Assembly: GCF_004027225.2 (NCBI RefSeq)
Contig: NC_046358.1
Coordinates: 61,241,528 to 61,305,527, forward strand
Source of the DNA: Strigops habroptila
Lineage: Eukaryota > Chordata > Aves > Psittaciformes > Psittacidae
Length of the DNA stretch: 64,000 nt
Direction: 5' to 3'
Both the position numbers and the translations under genes were made by a program. Positions 1-13,624 of the stretch are shown in pieces (positions within the stretch are counted from its first letter, which is position 1; each line of letters begins with the position of its first letter). Under the pieces are notes generated by a model. The model did not search any database and was not told the DNA's origin. It saw only the letters and a list, made by a program, of their open reading frames with translations.

Positions 1-1441
1 TCATGTTGCCCCATCTGGGCTTGAAAATTTAACAGAGCTCCAGATCTTCCTCCAGCCCCATACAAATCTACCTCCTGCTTCTGGCATAAACTTGGCAGCT
101 CTGGAGGTGAGCCAGGACATGGTTAGAAGGGAAGCCAGGAATGAGGAGATTCAGGGAAAGAGTTTGTTGGCAGCTAGAAGAGGTATTGTTTTAAATTACA
201 CTCAAAAATTAAAAAAAAAAAAAACAAACCCCAACCCAGTCCTGAAAAGTTTTCAGTCTTGCTAGACGTTCTGCAGGTCCTCTTAATTAGTTAGTTCAGC
301 CAAAATGTAATTATTCTAACAACATGGTAGAAAGCCTGTTGTGCAGGCTGGGCTAGGCATCCATTCTATATCTTACTTTGTGCTTGCTGTTTTAGAGAGA
401 CATTTTCTTTTAAGGGCAAACTTGCAATATTAGGGCTCAACCAATGTGTAGTTTCAAAACAATGGGGAACTATACATATTTGTTTAACCAGATTTTGGGA
501 AGGGCAATTACAGAAAAAGATTGCTTTGTCCTACTAATTTATTTGCAGAATCTACATAGCTTTGAGTAATTATTTGTGTGTATTTGTAAATACTTATTTA
601 CAAATAAACCCATCCTCTCCTGTGTCTGAGTATAAAGCACGGAATTCTGCCAACAAAAATACATGTACAGTCTCTATACGCAGACTTACAGACTGAAATT
701 AATACTGTGTGTTTCTACTGGATTGAGTTCTTAATGTACCGCAATTTTATTATTACTACTAATAATCAAATCAATCTTGGTTCATCTGGATTCTGTATTA
801 GGAAAAAACCCCTCTCTTCTCTGCTCTGTTCTAATTTCTAGTTCTCCTCTGATTTCCTGTCAATTTTTTTCTAAATATCTATTCAAATGAAATATTTCTT
901 CAAATATTTCAGAGATATCTCCTCCCATTTTTATTTTGTCAGTTTCTAAAGAAATTAAAAAGCTCACAAAATTTAAGTAATAATATTTAAATTTTCAGTC
1001 CTTGCACTGGATTAAGTATAGAAAAATGAAAAAATTGAAAATGTTCTTAGAATGGCCTCAACTTTTGTACACAGTAACCGTCTCAAAATTTAACAGGAAA
1101 ATAAAAGACTCATGTTAAAGATCTACAATGAGATCCAACTAGCACCTGTACAAATACACTAAGCTCTTGAATCACATGGGCTTCATGTATTTGCATTTGT
1201 ATTCAGATCAATACATCAACATAATTTTAATACTGATTTATATATTGGATTGAAAATAAGGTATTTTAATACTATGTCTCTTCAAAGAGACATTAGGTCT
1301 ATCTTTTGGCAGAGGGTTATATCTGACTTCTGTACCTTTGCTTTCTAGTAACCTAATCCCATCACTGATTTTGTTTTAAAACATTTAATTAAAGAGCTAA
1401 TACATCAAATCCTAGAATGGATTTCATTACCTAAAAAACTA

Positions 1442-1483
1442 CTTACAAACAACTGCTTACAAACAACTACTTACAAACAAAAG
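1442..1483. repeat. 14-bp tandem repeat, three copies
   Basis: The unit CTTACAAACAACTA repeats at 1442, 1456 and 1470, with small changes in the first and last copies. Confidence 0.9.
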
Positions 1484-3300
1484 CCAGTGAGTTGCATACA
1501 TTCCCCATATGACAGCAGAGAATTTAAAGACGAATTCAGATATTCCTCCCAAGTTTAGGTAAATTGTAATTGGAGGCAACAGTTTGTGTTGTTACCAACA
1601 GGTGAGTGCCATAATCCTGACACTTCATTTGAAAGAAGGTCTCAACAATAAACAGCAAGCAAGCAAGTACATGCAAAGTAACAGCAACCTTATAAACTTT
1701 AAGCATATTTTGGTGTGTGAATTTTCACAAATAAGATCAAGAATTGGTTGTGCCACATTGCACTATAACGAAACACTGGCTGGATGTCCAATACATGAAA
1801 TAATTCTTGATATTTTCTGAGAGATTATCACACAATTGTGTGGTAATGACTTCACAATATGCAAATATTTACCACTTGTCATTACTACTTAATCTCCAAA
1901 GGATTTTAAATTGAAAGGATATGTAAATAATTACTGATCAGAAAATACAAGAATTACCCATACATTCTGGGAAAGGAATTTAGGTATCAGGCTTTTGTAC
2001 TAGTTATATAGAAAGATACAGTTTGTGCACTCTTCATCATTCACAAATCCTCAAAAGATTAATAACTACTCTGCCAAACATTGTTTTAGCAGTAATTAAC
2101 AAAGACTGTAAGTATAAAATTCTATACTTATTCTGACTCTACATTGATTGGCACTGTTCTCAGTGCTTGCATACGCTAAACCTACTCACTGAACTTTGAA
2201 TTTTGCCTCTGAAATGAATATACACTCAGGCCACTGGAACATAAGATGAGCAACAATACATTAACAAATTTTGGTATGTAGAAATCTCTATCAGTGTCAC
2301 AAGAAAACTGAATACAAGCATGATGTCTTTGCTGGAAGACAGATATCCTAGAAATATATTTCAAGATTTTCTACAAAGAATGTCTTCAGTGATGAGAAAT
2401 CCACATTTAGGGATTCAGACTGATCAGGCATCTTCTTTTACCTTTGAAGAACCTTACTGACTAAAATAGAACTTAAGTATAAATATCTGTTCATATGGCT
2501 GAAATGACAGAAGCTTGATTTTGGTTCATTTATTTAGATAGATAATGTATTGAATTAGCTAATTTCAAGCAATGAATATCATTTTTGAATAATTTCATAT
2601 AGGTTACAGAAGCAAAGAAAGGACACGTAGTGAAGACATGAGCAGGTAATTAGATACAACATACTTGTAAAAACGGGAAGGGAGTAACAAAGCATCTGTT
2701 GGCCAATATGTTACATGATGTATTAATTCCAGATTTTGGTTGTTCTCTTGAAGTTGCTTTTAATAATGTTTGTCCTCATAGTCTTCATATATTCAAAAGT
2801 CTTTCAACTGTGAAACTAGTTAGAAATATTATTTTTGTTTCCTAAAAACCCAAAACATTTGAGCCATGGTTTCCTTATCTTACACCTAAATCACTATCAC
2901 TGCTATGGGAACCCTGCAATGTTATTATCAAATACATCAGATGATGGTGGATGACACAGAATCCAATTAAAAAATTCTGAGTAGGTTTCCAGGAAGAATA
3001 ATCAGCCGGAAAATAAAAACTATCACACATACAAAAATCTTCAGATCTTCACTGAAAATGGATGGCGTTGTCCTGTCTACTACTTGGGCTATAAAAGAAT
3101 CTAATGCCAGCAAACCTTGGCACCCTAAGAAATAAAAAGTATGTCCGTTTTGCCATGGGAGGAAAGACCTGAAGACCAACAGTGAAATAAGTGATGACTC
3201 AATATAGATAAAACAAGCAAGTCGATAACAGTTGCTGCTGAGGCCTACAAAACCAAAAGTGAGAACAAAGACTATGTAGTTTAAAACAAACTTTCCATCT

Positions 3301-3440
3301 GTTGATCTCCAAGTGCTTTACAAAAGAAAGGCAAGTCCTGCATTCCTCATTTCCAAGTCATGCAACAAGCACAAAGATGTCATGTGAGTTGTCCAAAGTC
3401 ACAAGCCAGTCAACAGCAAGCTGGGAATTGAACTCAGCCT
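3301..3440 (+). mobile_element. Probable ancient amniote SINE relic (MIR/CORE-SINE-like)
   Basis: The order CAAGTGCTTTACAAA, CCTCATTT, then GTGAGTTGTCCAAAGTCACA and CAAGCTGGGAATTGAACTCA resembles the shared 3' part of MIR-like tRNA SINEs (gacttgcccaaggtcacacag, then agctgggaattgaacccag). It is heavily diverged. The family assignment is from memory of consensus patterns. Confidence 0.5.
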
Positions 3441-4619
3441 TTCACTGAGTATTTTCCCTCTATTTGAGACCTGGTTTAGGAGGCTGCATCTATGGCTTTG
3501 GGATACCAGGAAAATATTTGGTGGTATCACAAAGATAACTTGGGAGTCAAAGCTCAGAAAGCTGGGTGCTCAAAATCCCATTAATATCTGGCTGAAAGAG
3601 GTGATATGTACAGGGTATTAGAGTGTGACACTTTTTGAGCTGAATCCTTGTGCAGTGCTTTTCTGAGTCTTTCCTTAGCAGCCAGTAGCTGAAAGCACAG
3701 GCTGCATGTGAATATGAACTGTTCTGGGGTGCAGGGCTCTTGAGCGAGTCCTGCTGCAGTGGGTAGATAAAATAAACCTCATGGAGCCCTTCTCCAGTGA
3801 AGGGTGAAGAGCTGGGAAAAAATCAGTACAAAATCTGGACTGAGGCGAGCCCAGCATCTCCCCTAAATACTACCTGGTCCTTATTAATGAGATTCTCTCA
3901 TTGTTATAAAGCATATATATATGGAAAACTCTATGGTATTATTTGTCTTTAATAATCACAAAAATGAAATGACCATTTAAGCAGATTCATTTAGAAAATT
4001 AAACATAAAATATTCAGTGCTATGAGGTGGTCATAGTGTAGTAGAGATACAAAAGTAGACTGAAAGAATGAGAGTCATATTACAAATGAGCCATAACAAA
4101 ACTGCTGAAATTAAAGTATTTGAGACCAACTGGCTTAACTGAAATCCTGTGACTCCCTTAGGAACTATTAATTACATATATATATTAAAAAAAAAAAAAA
4201 AAAGAAAAAAGAGGTTTAGGAGTTCCTTTTGTTGCAATTTTGCCTGAAAAAAATGCCACTGCATTTTGCTTACCAATTCAGAAAGGCCAACTATTGCTGC
4301 AACTTTAATTCTTTAAACAGTGAACCACATTTTACTCACAGGTGACCAAAAAGATCCTCCACCATTATTTCAATTATTAGTACACAAATATCAAAAGGAA
4401 CAGCTAACTGATTCCGAAAGATGCCGAAATAAAAAATCATTTTAAAAACGAACCCCTTATTCAGTATAAAATTATAGGCTGTCATCAGGAGCAGGCTGGC
4501 AAAGCTAGGTCCAGATGGGAAACTGGCTGGGCAATAAGAGGAGGTAGGGTGGAAATAATGGGTAGGCTGGAAACGGTGGGAATCTAAGGAAAGACATGAC
4601 TGCTCCCTCTGCTGGCAAG

Positions 4620-5620
4620 GTTCTCACCTGCTTTAATTTTTAACTAATGAGTAGGCATTTCTTTAATTATTTAGGATCTAGCCAATAAATTATGCAGAAT
4701 GTTCCTTCCTCAGTCTGTTGCTGTGTGTTTGCACATTTTTGAACTTATGGTGCCCTATTTCACTAGAATAATTTGCCACAGAATTAAGGCTCAGTTGGAT
4801 ATCTAATGGTAGAGGTTACAGGCTTTATATTTTAATTGCTCTGAAAATGAAAGGCAAGATTAAGCTATTTAACCTTCAAAATACTCTATTTTACAATGTA
4901 TACACATTTTTTATTTAATTTACATATTTCATAACACTACAATAAATTGCTCATCATATCGTACTGTAACAAGAACCATTTATGAAGCAGTTAGATACCA
5001 TAAAACAAAACGTTCTGCAACACAAACATACTAAATTAGTTATACCAAAAAAGTGCTGTTCTTCCTTAAGTAAAATTCATTCCAGAGAATTCAGTGATGT
5101 TTGTATTAAAACTTAATTAGAAGATGAAGATAAGTCATTCATTACTTGATTTGTGATATAAATTAATAGCTGCAGTAAGAACACTTAGAAAAAATCTGTT
5201 CTAGGATTTTGGCCTACAACCAGAACTCCCAGAACAGGAGGGATCAGCTTTTTTTGCCCACTGTTCTCATCTGAATCCTGGCTGAAAAGCTACTCCAGCT
5301 CCCAGCTTTCCAGAAGGCTCCATCCCAGGAATCCTCGCCTGCCATTTGGTTTGCTGATTTTAATCTCCCAGGACTTTCTTACAGTGGCTCCACTATGCTG
5401 AACTGGCACTTGCTCCTAGAAGTGAGTTATTATTAAACTTGTAGGTCAATTGTGGCACTAACAACTCTTTGGAAGCTTTCAGCCACAGTGTACAATTTGC
5501 TGGTCTAATTAAATATTAATTCTAAGTGTTACATTCTGTGGCTAAGAGCTTTTATTTTCCATCATCGCTCTGGAAGAGAAAGAGGTTACAAGGCTAATTT
5601 AATTTTTTTTTTTTTTTAAT
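4620..5620. promoter_or_regulatory. Candidate conserved non-coding/enhancer stretch in ELP4 intron 7
   Basis: This is complex, non-repetitive sequence with many homeodomain-type cores (TTAATTATTTAGG near 4660, TAATTA at 5506-5511, TAATTT near 5600) and few low-complexity runs. Known biology: ELP4 introns host long-range PAX6 enhancers in vertebrates. Conservation itself cannot be seen from one sequence, so this is a guess. Confidence 0.25.
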
Positions 5621-6674
5621 TCTCCCTAGCATTGAAGCTTAACTACACAGGCACAAAAACATCATTAAAGATGCAGTATTCCTTTTTATTATGATTATAT
5701 TGTAATTAATAGAGCAGGTCTAAACAAAAAGATGTAAAATTAGGTTCCGAAATTTCAAGCTTTTTAAACACCACCAAAAGTTCACATCAAATGTTTCTAA
5801 GCAAACACTGCACAGAAATTCAATATTCAGTTATTTGAAAATCACTTCAGATGGGCAATACAAATGCAATAATTTAAATATAAAATAGTTTTACACAAAA
5901 TTTATAATTCTTTGTTCTGAAATACAATAGATAACAGATATTTAATGCTAGATTCACAGGGCATTTTTTACAAGAACGCAGACCTCTTCTTATGTGAACA
6001 AAAAAATCGTATTTCTTCAGAAAAACAGTACTACCTTCCATTTTCTCACAGAATTACTTGTTTAAAGCAGGTACCTACTTTGGTCCTGCATTATTTAAAG
6101 TCACTCTTCTAATCTTTACTTATCAGGGTCCAAATGGGCTCAATACATGAGCCTCTTCCCTTCTGCTTCCATAACAGTTGTGTCCATGTCTGGACACTGG
6201 GCATTATATTAACTACTTAGTCCAGTAGCCAAAAGATTCCATATGCTTGAACAGATGACTATCTCCATACTGTGATGGGATATTTAACTGTTTAGGTCTA
6301 ATACTGCAGTTGAAAGATTTAGTTCTAAATCTTACCTATTTTTTTTAAGTTTTCATAGGTGTATTTTCAGATTATATACACAAAATGAAAAATAAAATTG
6401 CAATGTTGCATATACTCATCAACTTTTAAAGTTTAATGTTTTCATTTTAGAAAAGTGGGGTTTTTTTCTATTAAGAGACAATGTGTTGATGAGATGGTGA
6501 TAAGGATGTGTATATAATGTCCTTTTAAAAAGCAGAATTTATTAAAATGAGAAGGCTGGTTTTGGCATGCAAATTTAAATACAATGTGACTGTTCATCAT
6601 AATATGACTAAGTCCGTTAAAAGACAATTAAAATGTGGGTACAAACACATGCTTTGGATGTATACTGTATTTGG

Positions 6675-6740
6675 TTTTGAAATGGGTACCTGTTACCAAA
6701 CCACAAGTGGCAGAGCCAGAATAGAGCCTGTTGGCAACCA
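6675..6740 (+). mobile_element. Possible second MIR-like SINE scrap
   Basis: CAAACCACAAGTGGCAGAGC followed by CAGAATAGAGCC resembles the MIR 3' segment (agtggcagagccagaatagaaccc). It is too short to be sure. Confidence 0.3.
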
Positions 6741-9294
6741 TAAACTTGTTCTATGAAGCAACAAAATATTTCTATTTCTCCTGCAACTTTATTAGCAAAT
6801 ACTATCAAGGACAATAGAAATTGAAAAAAAATAATTACTTACTGTTCCCCAGTTTAAATTTTAAATTGTATACTTCTCTGAGATTCCTACTTCATCATAA
6901 TTTAAAAGATGCTTTTGTGAATGTCTAGAATATACAAACCAGAATATTCAAATATGAAAAAACTAAGTGGATAGCCCAAGTACACTGCCATAAACTCATG
7001 ACTCTCAGTATTTCTTTGCATAATTGTTAAACTGTATTTCTCACATATAACAAAAAGCAATGTGCAACATGAAAAAGCAAGTTAAAAAATCCCAATATCC
7101 CATTTCATCATTATTTTTTTCTACTTTGCAAAGAATTCTGAAAGCTTGCTTAACTATGATATAAAAACTACATGATATTGGATTTCAATACAAATTTGTG
7201 TCAGTGGCTACCTCATCAAATACATCAAATACATTTGAATACACAAATACATTTAAAGGTTATTCACCATTTTATACTTGTGAACTCTCAGAAGTTAGTT
7301 CTAAGGCAGGCAATCACTCTTAGCTCTTGTCTTAGGAGTAAAGATTTCAAACTGTGAGACATTTACAAGCTCTAGAAGTTCATATCTTATAATCCTATAT
7401 TACCTAATGGATTCTAAAGCACTCGATTGCTTGACTTCAGGTTTAGCTGCTAAATTACTCAGTGTGAACACAAAAGCCTATGTATGTGAAAAGGTTTGTT
7501 TCTGAATTTTTCTACACCAAAACATACAGTAACATATACACTTCAGTGAATTCAAAGCATCGAAACATTAGTATTGTAGGAAATGAATTTTTTAACATAC
7601 TGGATGAAATAATGAAAATACATTGCTAAACAGAACTTCAGACTCTAAGGAAAGGTTCTGTAACAAGGCTTATTCATATTGACTTTTCCTTAGTCAATTA
7701 ATTTCCCTTGGTACATGCTGACTAATATGGTTGTTAGTGCCTACCAGTAATAAATACAGCTTCAAGTTCAAAATAAAATATGGCTGTAACAAAAGTGTTA
7801 CACTTTCTCCCAGAGAAAAGAATAATCTACTCTAAAAAATATTACTTAAGTGATACAAAATTGAGAAGAACAGGAACAGAATTATGAACATTAGTTAGTA
7901 TTTTGGGAGAAAGATGTTTCTGGATTTACCAATGATTTCCAGTAAAAAGAAAAAGAAGAAAATACAATAGGAAAAGACTTCAAATTCTAATTTAGGGCTT
8001 TGCAAGTATAAAACAATGACATTAAAGTCCTTTAAGTGACACTCTCTAGCACTCAAAAAGTTTGGTGTTTTTTTTTTTTTTTTTAAATTAAGTACTAAAA
8101 AGCACAGATTATCAACATACAGATAAAAGAGTCCTTACTTGGTTTTAGAATATTCCTTATATTTGTAAAGTGCAACAACAAATTAAATCCCTCTTCAGTC
8201 TGCCTTCCTTGATCAATGCTAAATTTAAAAAATAGAAGTAATTTTCCCTTTTCAAATGCACCATCTGATTTCATAGGCACAATGCATTTTCAAGAAGCAG
8301 TAAAAAGACTTGAAAAATAACCTTCCATCAACTATTTTAATCATACTCATAAGTATCTCAATATTTATTACCTGACAGACAGCGTAAGATAAGAGTATGT
8401 TCAATCGGTAGAAAATATCAATCAAGTAAAACTTGTCACACATCATCTGAATAAAATTTATAATTGGGTAAGTTTTTCGTGTCATTTTCTTGAAATCCTC
8501 TCCCAGAATAATGTATTCCTGTTTTTGTGGTTGAGAAAAGAGAATTTTATTTTTTCGTCATGCACTGCTTGCACTACAAGTTTCATCAATAAACCACAAA
8601 GAATCTGTACTCTTTAGTGGGGTACAATTTCTTTAAATTATCCTGAAAAAAAACCTCTGTACACAACCAGATTTCTTTGTAAATTTGTCTATATTTTACC
8701 AAAATATAACCTTACAGAAGACTGTGAAGACATTCAGTGCCCCATCAAACCGGGTGCATGAGCAACATCTTTGGATAAATGCAATTCAAAGTTATTAAAT
8801 CAAAGAAAATGAATAGCTGGCATAATGAAAGAGCTACATTGGTGGATGTGTACCACAGAGGGGAAAAGCATCAAGAACAAAATCACTCTTTAATGTTCAG
8901 TGGTCATCAAAGAGACAAAGCAGATACTAGAATGTATAAAAAGTGAACAAACAATAATAGCATTATTGTATTACATTACTGTAACAAAGTGAAATATAAT
9001 TAAAAGAAAAGCAACTGTTTAAAAACATACTTAGGAAGTAGCATGAGAAAAATTACAAAACAATCTGAATACAGAAAAGATAAAATAGGGACCTTCATGA
9101 GCCTCATCTTATTGTCCCATCAGCCAAGAACAAAGATAGAATTTATGAAAAGTAAAGGCAAAATTAAACTTTCTGAAAACAAAAGAAACAAGGTAGATTT
9201 AATTTGTGAAACTCCCTGTCACAGTACAAGATGCAAAGTATTTGGGAAAATTTGCAAAAGAAACCAATCTCAAACTATATATACATACATTCCA

Positions 9295-9332
9295 TATCTA
9301 TCTATCTATCTGTCTGTCTATCCATCTATCTG
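9295..9332. repeat. (TCTA)n tetranucleotide microsatellite
   Basis: An imperfect run of TCTA units with TCTG and TCCA variants. It is likely length-polymorphic. Confidence 0.92.
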
Positions 9333-11802
9333 CATTATTCATACACTACATATAAAAATTTTAACTAGTCTGGGTTGGAAAGATACTGTCCCTGTTGAAA
9401 ATCAGTACTACCAGTTGTGAGTTTTATTTCTTCTTTACTGGAGTAACTAGTACTGGGGGCTGGCACAGACAAGATATGGTACGAGTGACTACTGAAAATC
9501 TAGTTTTTCAAGACAAAGGAGGTAAAAGTGAAACTATTTTTCTGTACATCTTATGCAGCCAACCCCTTGATTAAATTGTCATTTTGAACTTATATTTATT
9601 TGTATGGCAATTATTCATGTGAAGAATTTACTTGTAGACCACCTAATTAATATAGCTGGGAAGTAAAAGATAACATAGAAAATACAGAAACAGTAGTTTA
9701 GGGACTAAACATGGAATTTATTACATATTCAGAAAAATAGTGTGTGTTTTTCTATGCCTTCAGTGTACTGACTGTAAGATTCTACAGAGACAGTGTATGC
9801 TAGAACTCACTTTGATCAAATTATACACATATACAGAAATGCACTTGGAAAAAAACCCAAAACCCTCTCTCTTATTCTCTTAGAAAGAAAAGATATTTTC
9901 TTTACTTTTTTAATCCAGCAAGAAACCTCAGCAACAGAATGGTGAGTAGCTGGGTTGTGAGAATGTGAGCAGCTGCTGTTATTATAACTAAAGGTCTGTC
10001 TACGGCTTGAGCCTGAAAGACCACATGTTCGGCTGTCCTCTCATCTTGCCATCCTCACCAATTAACTATTAACATGGAGGGCTGTACACATGCTCTCAGG
10101 GGCTCTTTAACAGGCTTCTTGGAGAGTGGAACAACTACACAGCAGGGCTCTGGGAACTGAGTAATGTGGGGTATAAGGAGCCCTCAGCAGCTTTGCTCCT
10201 CCTAATGTCAGTTTTTTCCATAGTTTAGTGCATAAAGAAGGATACATGAAGTTTAACAATTTCAGAAAAATTAAATGCTCTAATTTGTTCAAGGCTGCTA
10301 AGCAAAGATTCTAGGAATAATGTTTCTTTTTTGTTTTTTATTCAGAATAGTTTAGCACTTACTGTAAAACAATTCTGTAAACATTAAAAAATCAGTAATT
10401 TAAAAAATCGGATATAATATCAATCTTAACTCTATAGGAATCAATTTATACGGAATTTAAATCACAAACCCAAAAGCAGCTTCCCAGGTAAGTTTGCAAC
10501 AAACAAAAACCTTTGTCCTTCACTTTGTTTCTTAGAGATGCTTCTGGACTTCTCTAAAATATGATCATACTTTTTATTAACATAATTTATTAAAAAAGAG
10601 TACAATGAAACTGATTGTACATCCCAATTATGGACAGGTAATTCCAACATGTAAAAAGAAGAGTGCTAGTTTTACATTCACAAATCCTATTCATTACATT
10701 AAATTTTACTGTCAATCTTCTTGAAGGCAAACTGCCATCTAATCTTTAAAAATAGCTGAGTAAGGAGATGGAGGTTTACACTGCAAGAGGAATATTCATA
10801 CACTTTTTATTGCAGTGGTAAAATTAGAAAACCAAGTTTCTATATTTTCAAAGCAGTAAGTGCATCGAGTATCTAGATAAATAACATTTGCAGGTATTCA
10901 AACACCTTTACAAAATGCAATATACATAAGTACTTTAGTAAGATAGGATTTAATCTAATGATAAATTCATCTACTATGAAAATGCTTTGCATAATATGAG
11001 GTTTTATCCAGTATTTTTTTTACTGTAGTGAAATCAAATTAGTATGTAAAATTATAGGTTCTCTGGTCATTGCAAATAATAATTTTGTTCTTGTAAGTTA
11101 CATTACCACTTGCCGATACAAAAAACCCCAAAAAACCCCTAAAACCGTATCGACATTTTTCCTTTTAGTAAAACCATTTATTTCCAGAAGATACATTTAA
11201 GTGTCCATATACTCACAGGATAGGTGCTATTAGCAGCTCCTGATTTTGCAGTTGGGAAAATTACTCTGATAACATAACTGGTTTGCTCCTGGTGCCAGTA
11301 AAATGGGATATTAGAGGGATTAAAGAGGAAACCTATATCTTTCAATTCCTGGCTTTAAAAACAAGATTGCACATCATCATAATGAGCATGACAAATGAAT
11401 ACACTGGACTGCAAATGTCTTGTATTGAAACTCTAAATAGCGTCCTTAAGACAGTGGAAAAGTGCATAGGGGAGTTGTAAAAAAAAAATTAAAATAAAAA
11501 GATTACCAGGATTCTCTTTGCTTTTCTACAGTTTCTGAAATTTTGCTAGTTTTTAAAAAATGACTAAGACCCACATAAGGCATCACTATCTAAGATGGTT
11601 TTATGCTTAGGTCTTTATAGATGTTGTAGCATGCTGTCCCACAGAAGTATATAAACACTACAGTGAAGTCACATTTTAACAGCTCTTTGAACAAAAAGAG
11701 TCTTCAAAATGTTCAAAATTGCATTTATTTTCTTACCATAAACTTCCCATTCTTGCTAGTTGATGTGTCATCTATGAAATATAGCAAAGAGAGCATTCTT
11801 AC

Positions 11803-11991
11803 CTCGATAAGGTGAGCAGGTATTGTGATGATACAGGCTGACAAAGATTTTCTGAGGAGGCCACGGAGAACATACAGGAATTTTGTAAGGCTATGAATAT
11901 CTTCAGGAGTATCGCTGCAACAAATGTCATCACCCCACAACAAAGAGCCCAGACTCTGAATTCCTATCCGCAAAATATTCTTTTGTTTTTT
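11803..11991 (-). CDS. ELP4: ELP4 coding exon 7
   Basis: This exon encodes residues 227-289: [40 protein letters not shown] and [15 protein letters not shown]. It is the central beta-strand and helix part of the RecA-like core and nearly identical in character to the human protein. The acceptor is CATCCGATAG|AAAAAAC with a pyrimidine-rich run before it, and the donor is ATCGAG|GTAAGA. It is 189 nt in phase 0, so frame-neutral. This is the last ELP4 exon I could locate in the window. Confidence 0.97.
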
Positions 11992-12496
11992 CTATCGGAT
12001 GAAAAAGGGGAAAAAAAAAAAAAGGAAGCCACTTGTGATTTTTTTACATATGAAGAGGAAAATTTAATGTAATGTGTTTAAAAATTACAATGTATAGAAT
12101 TCCTATCCATAATAACTACATAGTTTGTGTAATCATAGCTTAATCTCAGATGATCCTATAAAAATTACAAATGGAATGGCATTTTATTCACTGACTGGAT
12201 ATCATATTATGCCAGATAAGAAAGTACAAGTGTAAGATTCAGAAATACCAAACTACTAATCAGTAGTAATTTGTTTATGCAAAATAAATGTCATCCCTCA
12301 TGATGACAAATCTCATTTCTGCTTATTTAATGTGACCTTTCCTGGTGATCTTTGAGAAGGATTTCAGGTATATTTGCTATCAAAAGCTGAGACAGACAAT
12401 AAGAACCCTTGTTGAAAGACTTTCTGTACAATATGATCAAAGATACATTTCTAGAGTTCAGGCTTTGTAATTAAAGGCTTTTTTAAATTTTATAAT

Positions 12497-12534
12497 ATAC
12501 ATACACACACACATACACACACACATATATATAA
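12497..12534. repeat. (CA)n/(TA)n microsatellite
   Basis: An ACACACAC run interrupted by AT, passing into TATATATA. Confidence 0.92.
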
Positions 12535-13601
12535 ATACTAGTTTTGATAAATAAAAGCTTCGAGGTACTTTTCATTACAGTGAAGTCCTTTGATAAATTG
12601 TAGATATTTATCTCCACCAGCTGGAATGAACAGTCACTCTCAAGCACAAAACATTGCACAGCTGCTCTGGACATCCAGAGGAAAGATTTGGACAAGGCAC
12701 GAGGCCACTCTTAAAAATACTTCCTTCTCCATATTGGGTAGACAGAGCTGAGTTGTGAAACACAGTTAGTACCACATGGCTCCGCATTCATCTCACGCTT
12801 GTGGCTTACACAGTGAGCTGATCTGCCAATTCGCTCCCAATCTTTGTGAAAGCGATATATGTTTTAACTCTGGTGGACTCTTTCGTCTTGGGCTTTGCAG
12901 GCTTTTAGGCTTTACTTCGTTAAAGTTAACTTTTTATGCTATCGTATGAAGATCAGGAAAACAGCACAGGATAATATGACACAATCTGACTTCTCTGTAT
13001 GATATTTGTTAGGCTTGGATGTTCAGAGTTGTAAAAAGAACAGGAAAAATAGAAGCTAGTCCAATATTCTTTAGTGACTCCTAATCAGAGCAGATTCACA
13101 CATTTCTTGATGTGTGTGTAAGCCATAGTACAATATCAGGCATTTAAGAAAACTACTTTATTCAGATATAATTGATATTGGCCATGCAGAGAAAGCGTTC
13201 TGGGATTTCAGAATTTCAGAGCAAACATACATAAATCTTACAGAAACTTTTTTAATGAGAAAAACGTTTTTTCTTAAGAACATGCATAAGAACAACATCC
13301 AAACAAAGTATCGGTTCTCTTACTGGACAAAGGATGAGAGATGCTTGTTTCACAATATTAAATCATAAGAGTTGTAAAAGATACAGCTATTCAAACACCA
13401 GATAATATCAGATGTATTTATTTTGGCCAGTAACAGAAGTTCTACTGGTATAATTGTCAGGCCCAATGGCTTTTTCCATAACTGAAATATAAGAAAAGCC
13501 CAAGCCTAATACTCTATAACAACAAACCTGCAGTAAAGAGTAGGATAACATTTTTTTTAGATATACCACTAGATCTTTTATACTGCCATTAGCTTGGAAG
13601 A

Positions 13602-13624
13602 TTTTTTTTTTTTTTTTTTTTTTT
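13602..13624. repeat. T23 homopolymer run
   Basis: An uninterrupted thymidine run. Similar runs occur at 8068-8084, 31659-31676 (A) and 38347-38364. Confidence 0.95.

Larger units (their letters stand above)
1..11802 (-). other. ELP4: ELP4 intron 7, 5' part (runs off the left edge)
   Basis: This is AT-rich sequence with no convincing coding exon. It holds a 14-bp triplicate near 1442, two probable old SINE relics (about 3301-3440 and 6675-6740), poly-A/T runs (about 4187-4203 and 8068-8084), a TCTA tetranucleotide tract near 9295, and complex homeobox-site-rich stretches around 4620-5620 that resemble conserved non-coding DNA. The remaining open frames are short and show no family resemblance. 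Confidence 0.85.

Noticed and set aside
1831..1844. CACACAATTGTGTG palindrome
   Set aside because: A 14-base AT/CA-rich palindrome is expected by chance in 64 kb and has no context.
9043..9420. 125-codon plus-strand open frame
   Set aside because: Low-complexity, Lys-rich, and passes through the TCTA microsatellite (IYLSIYLSV-type repeat). No family resemblance.
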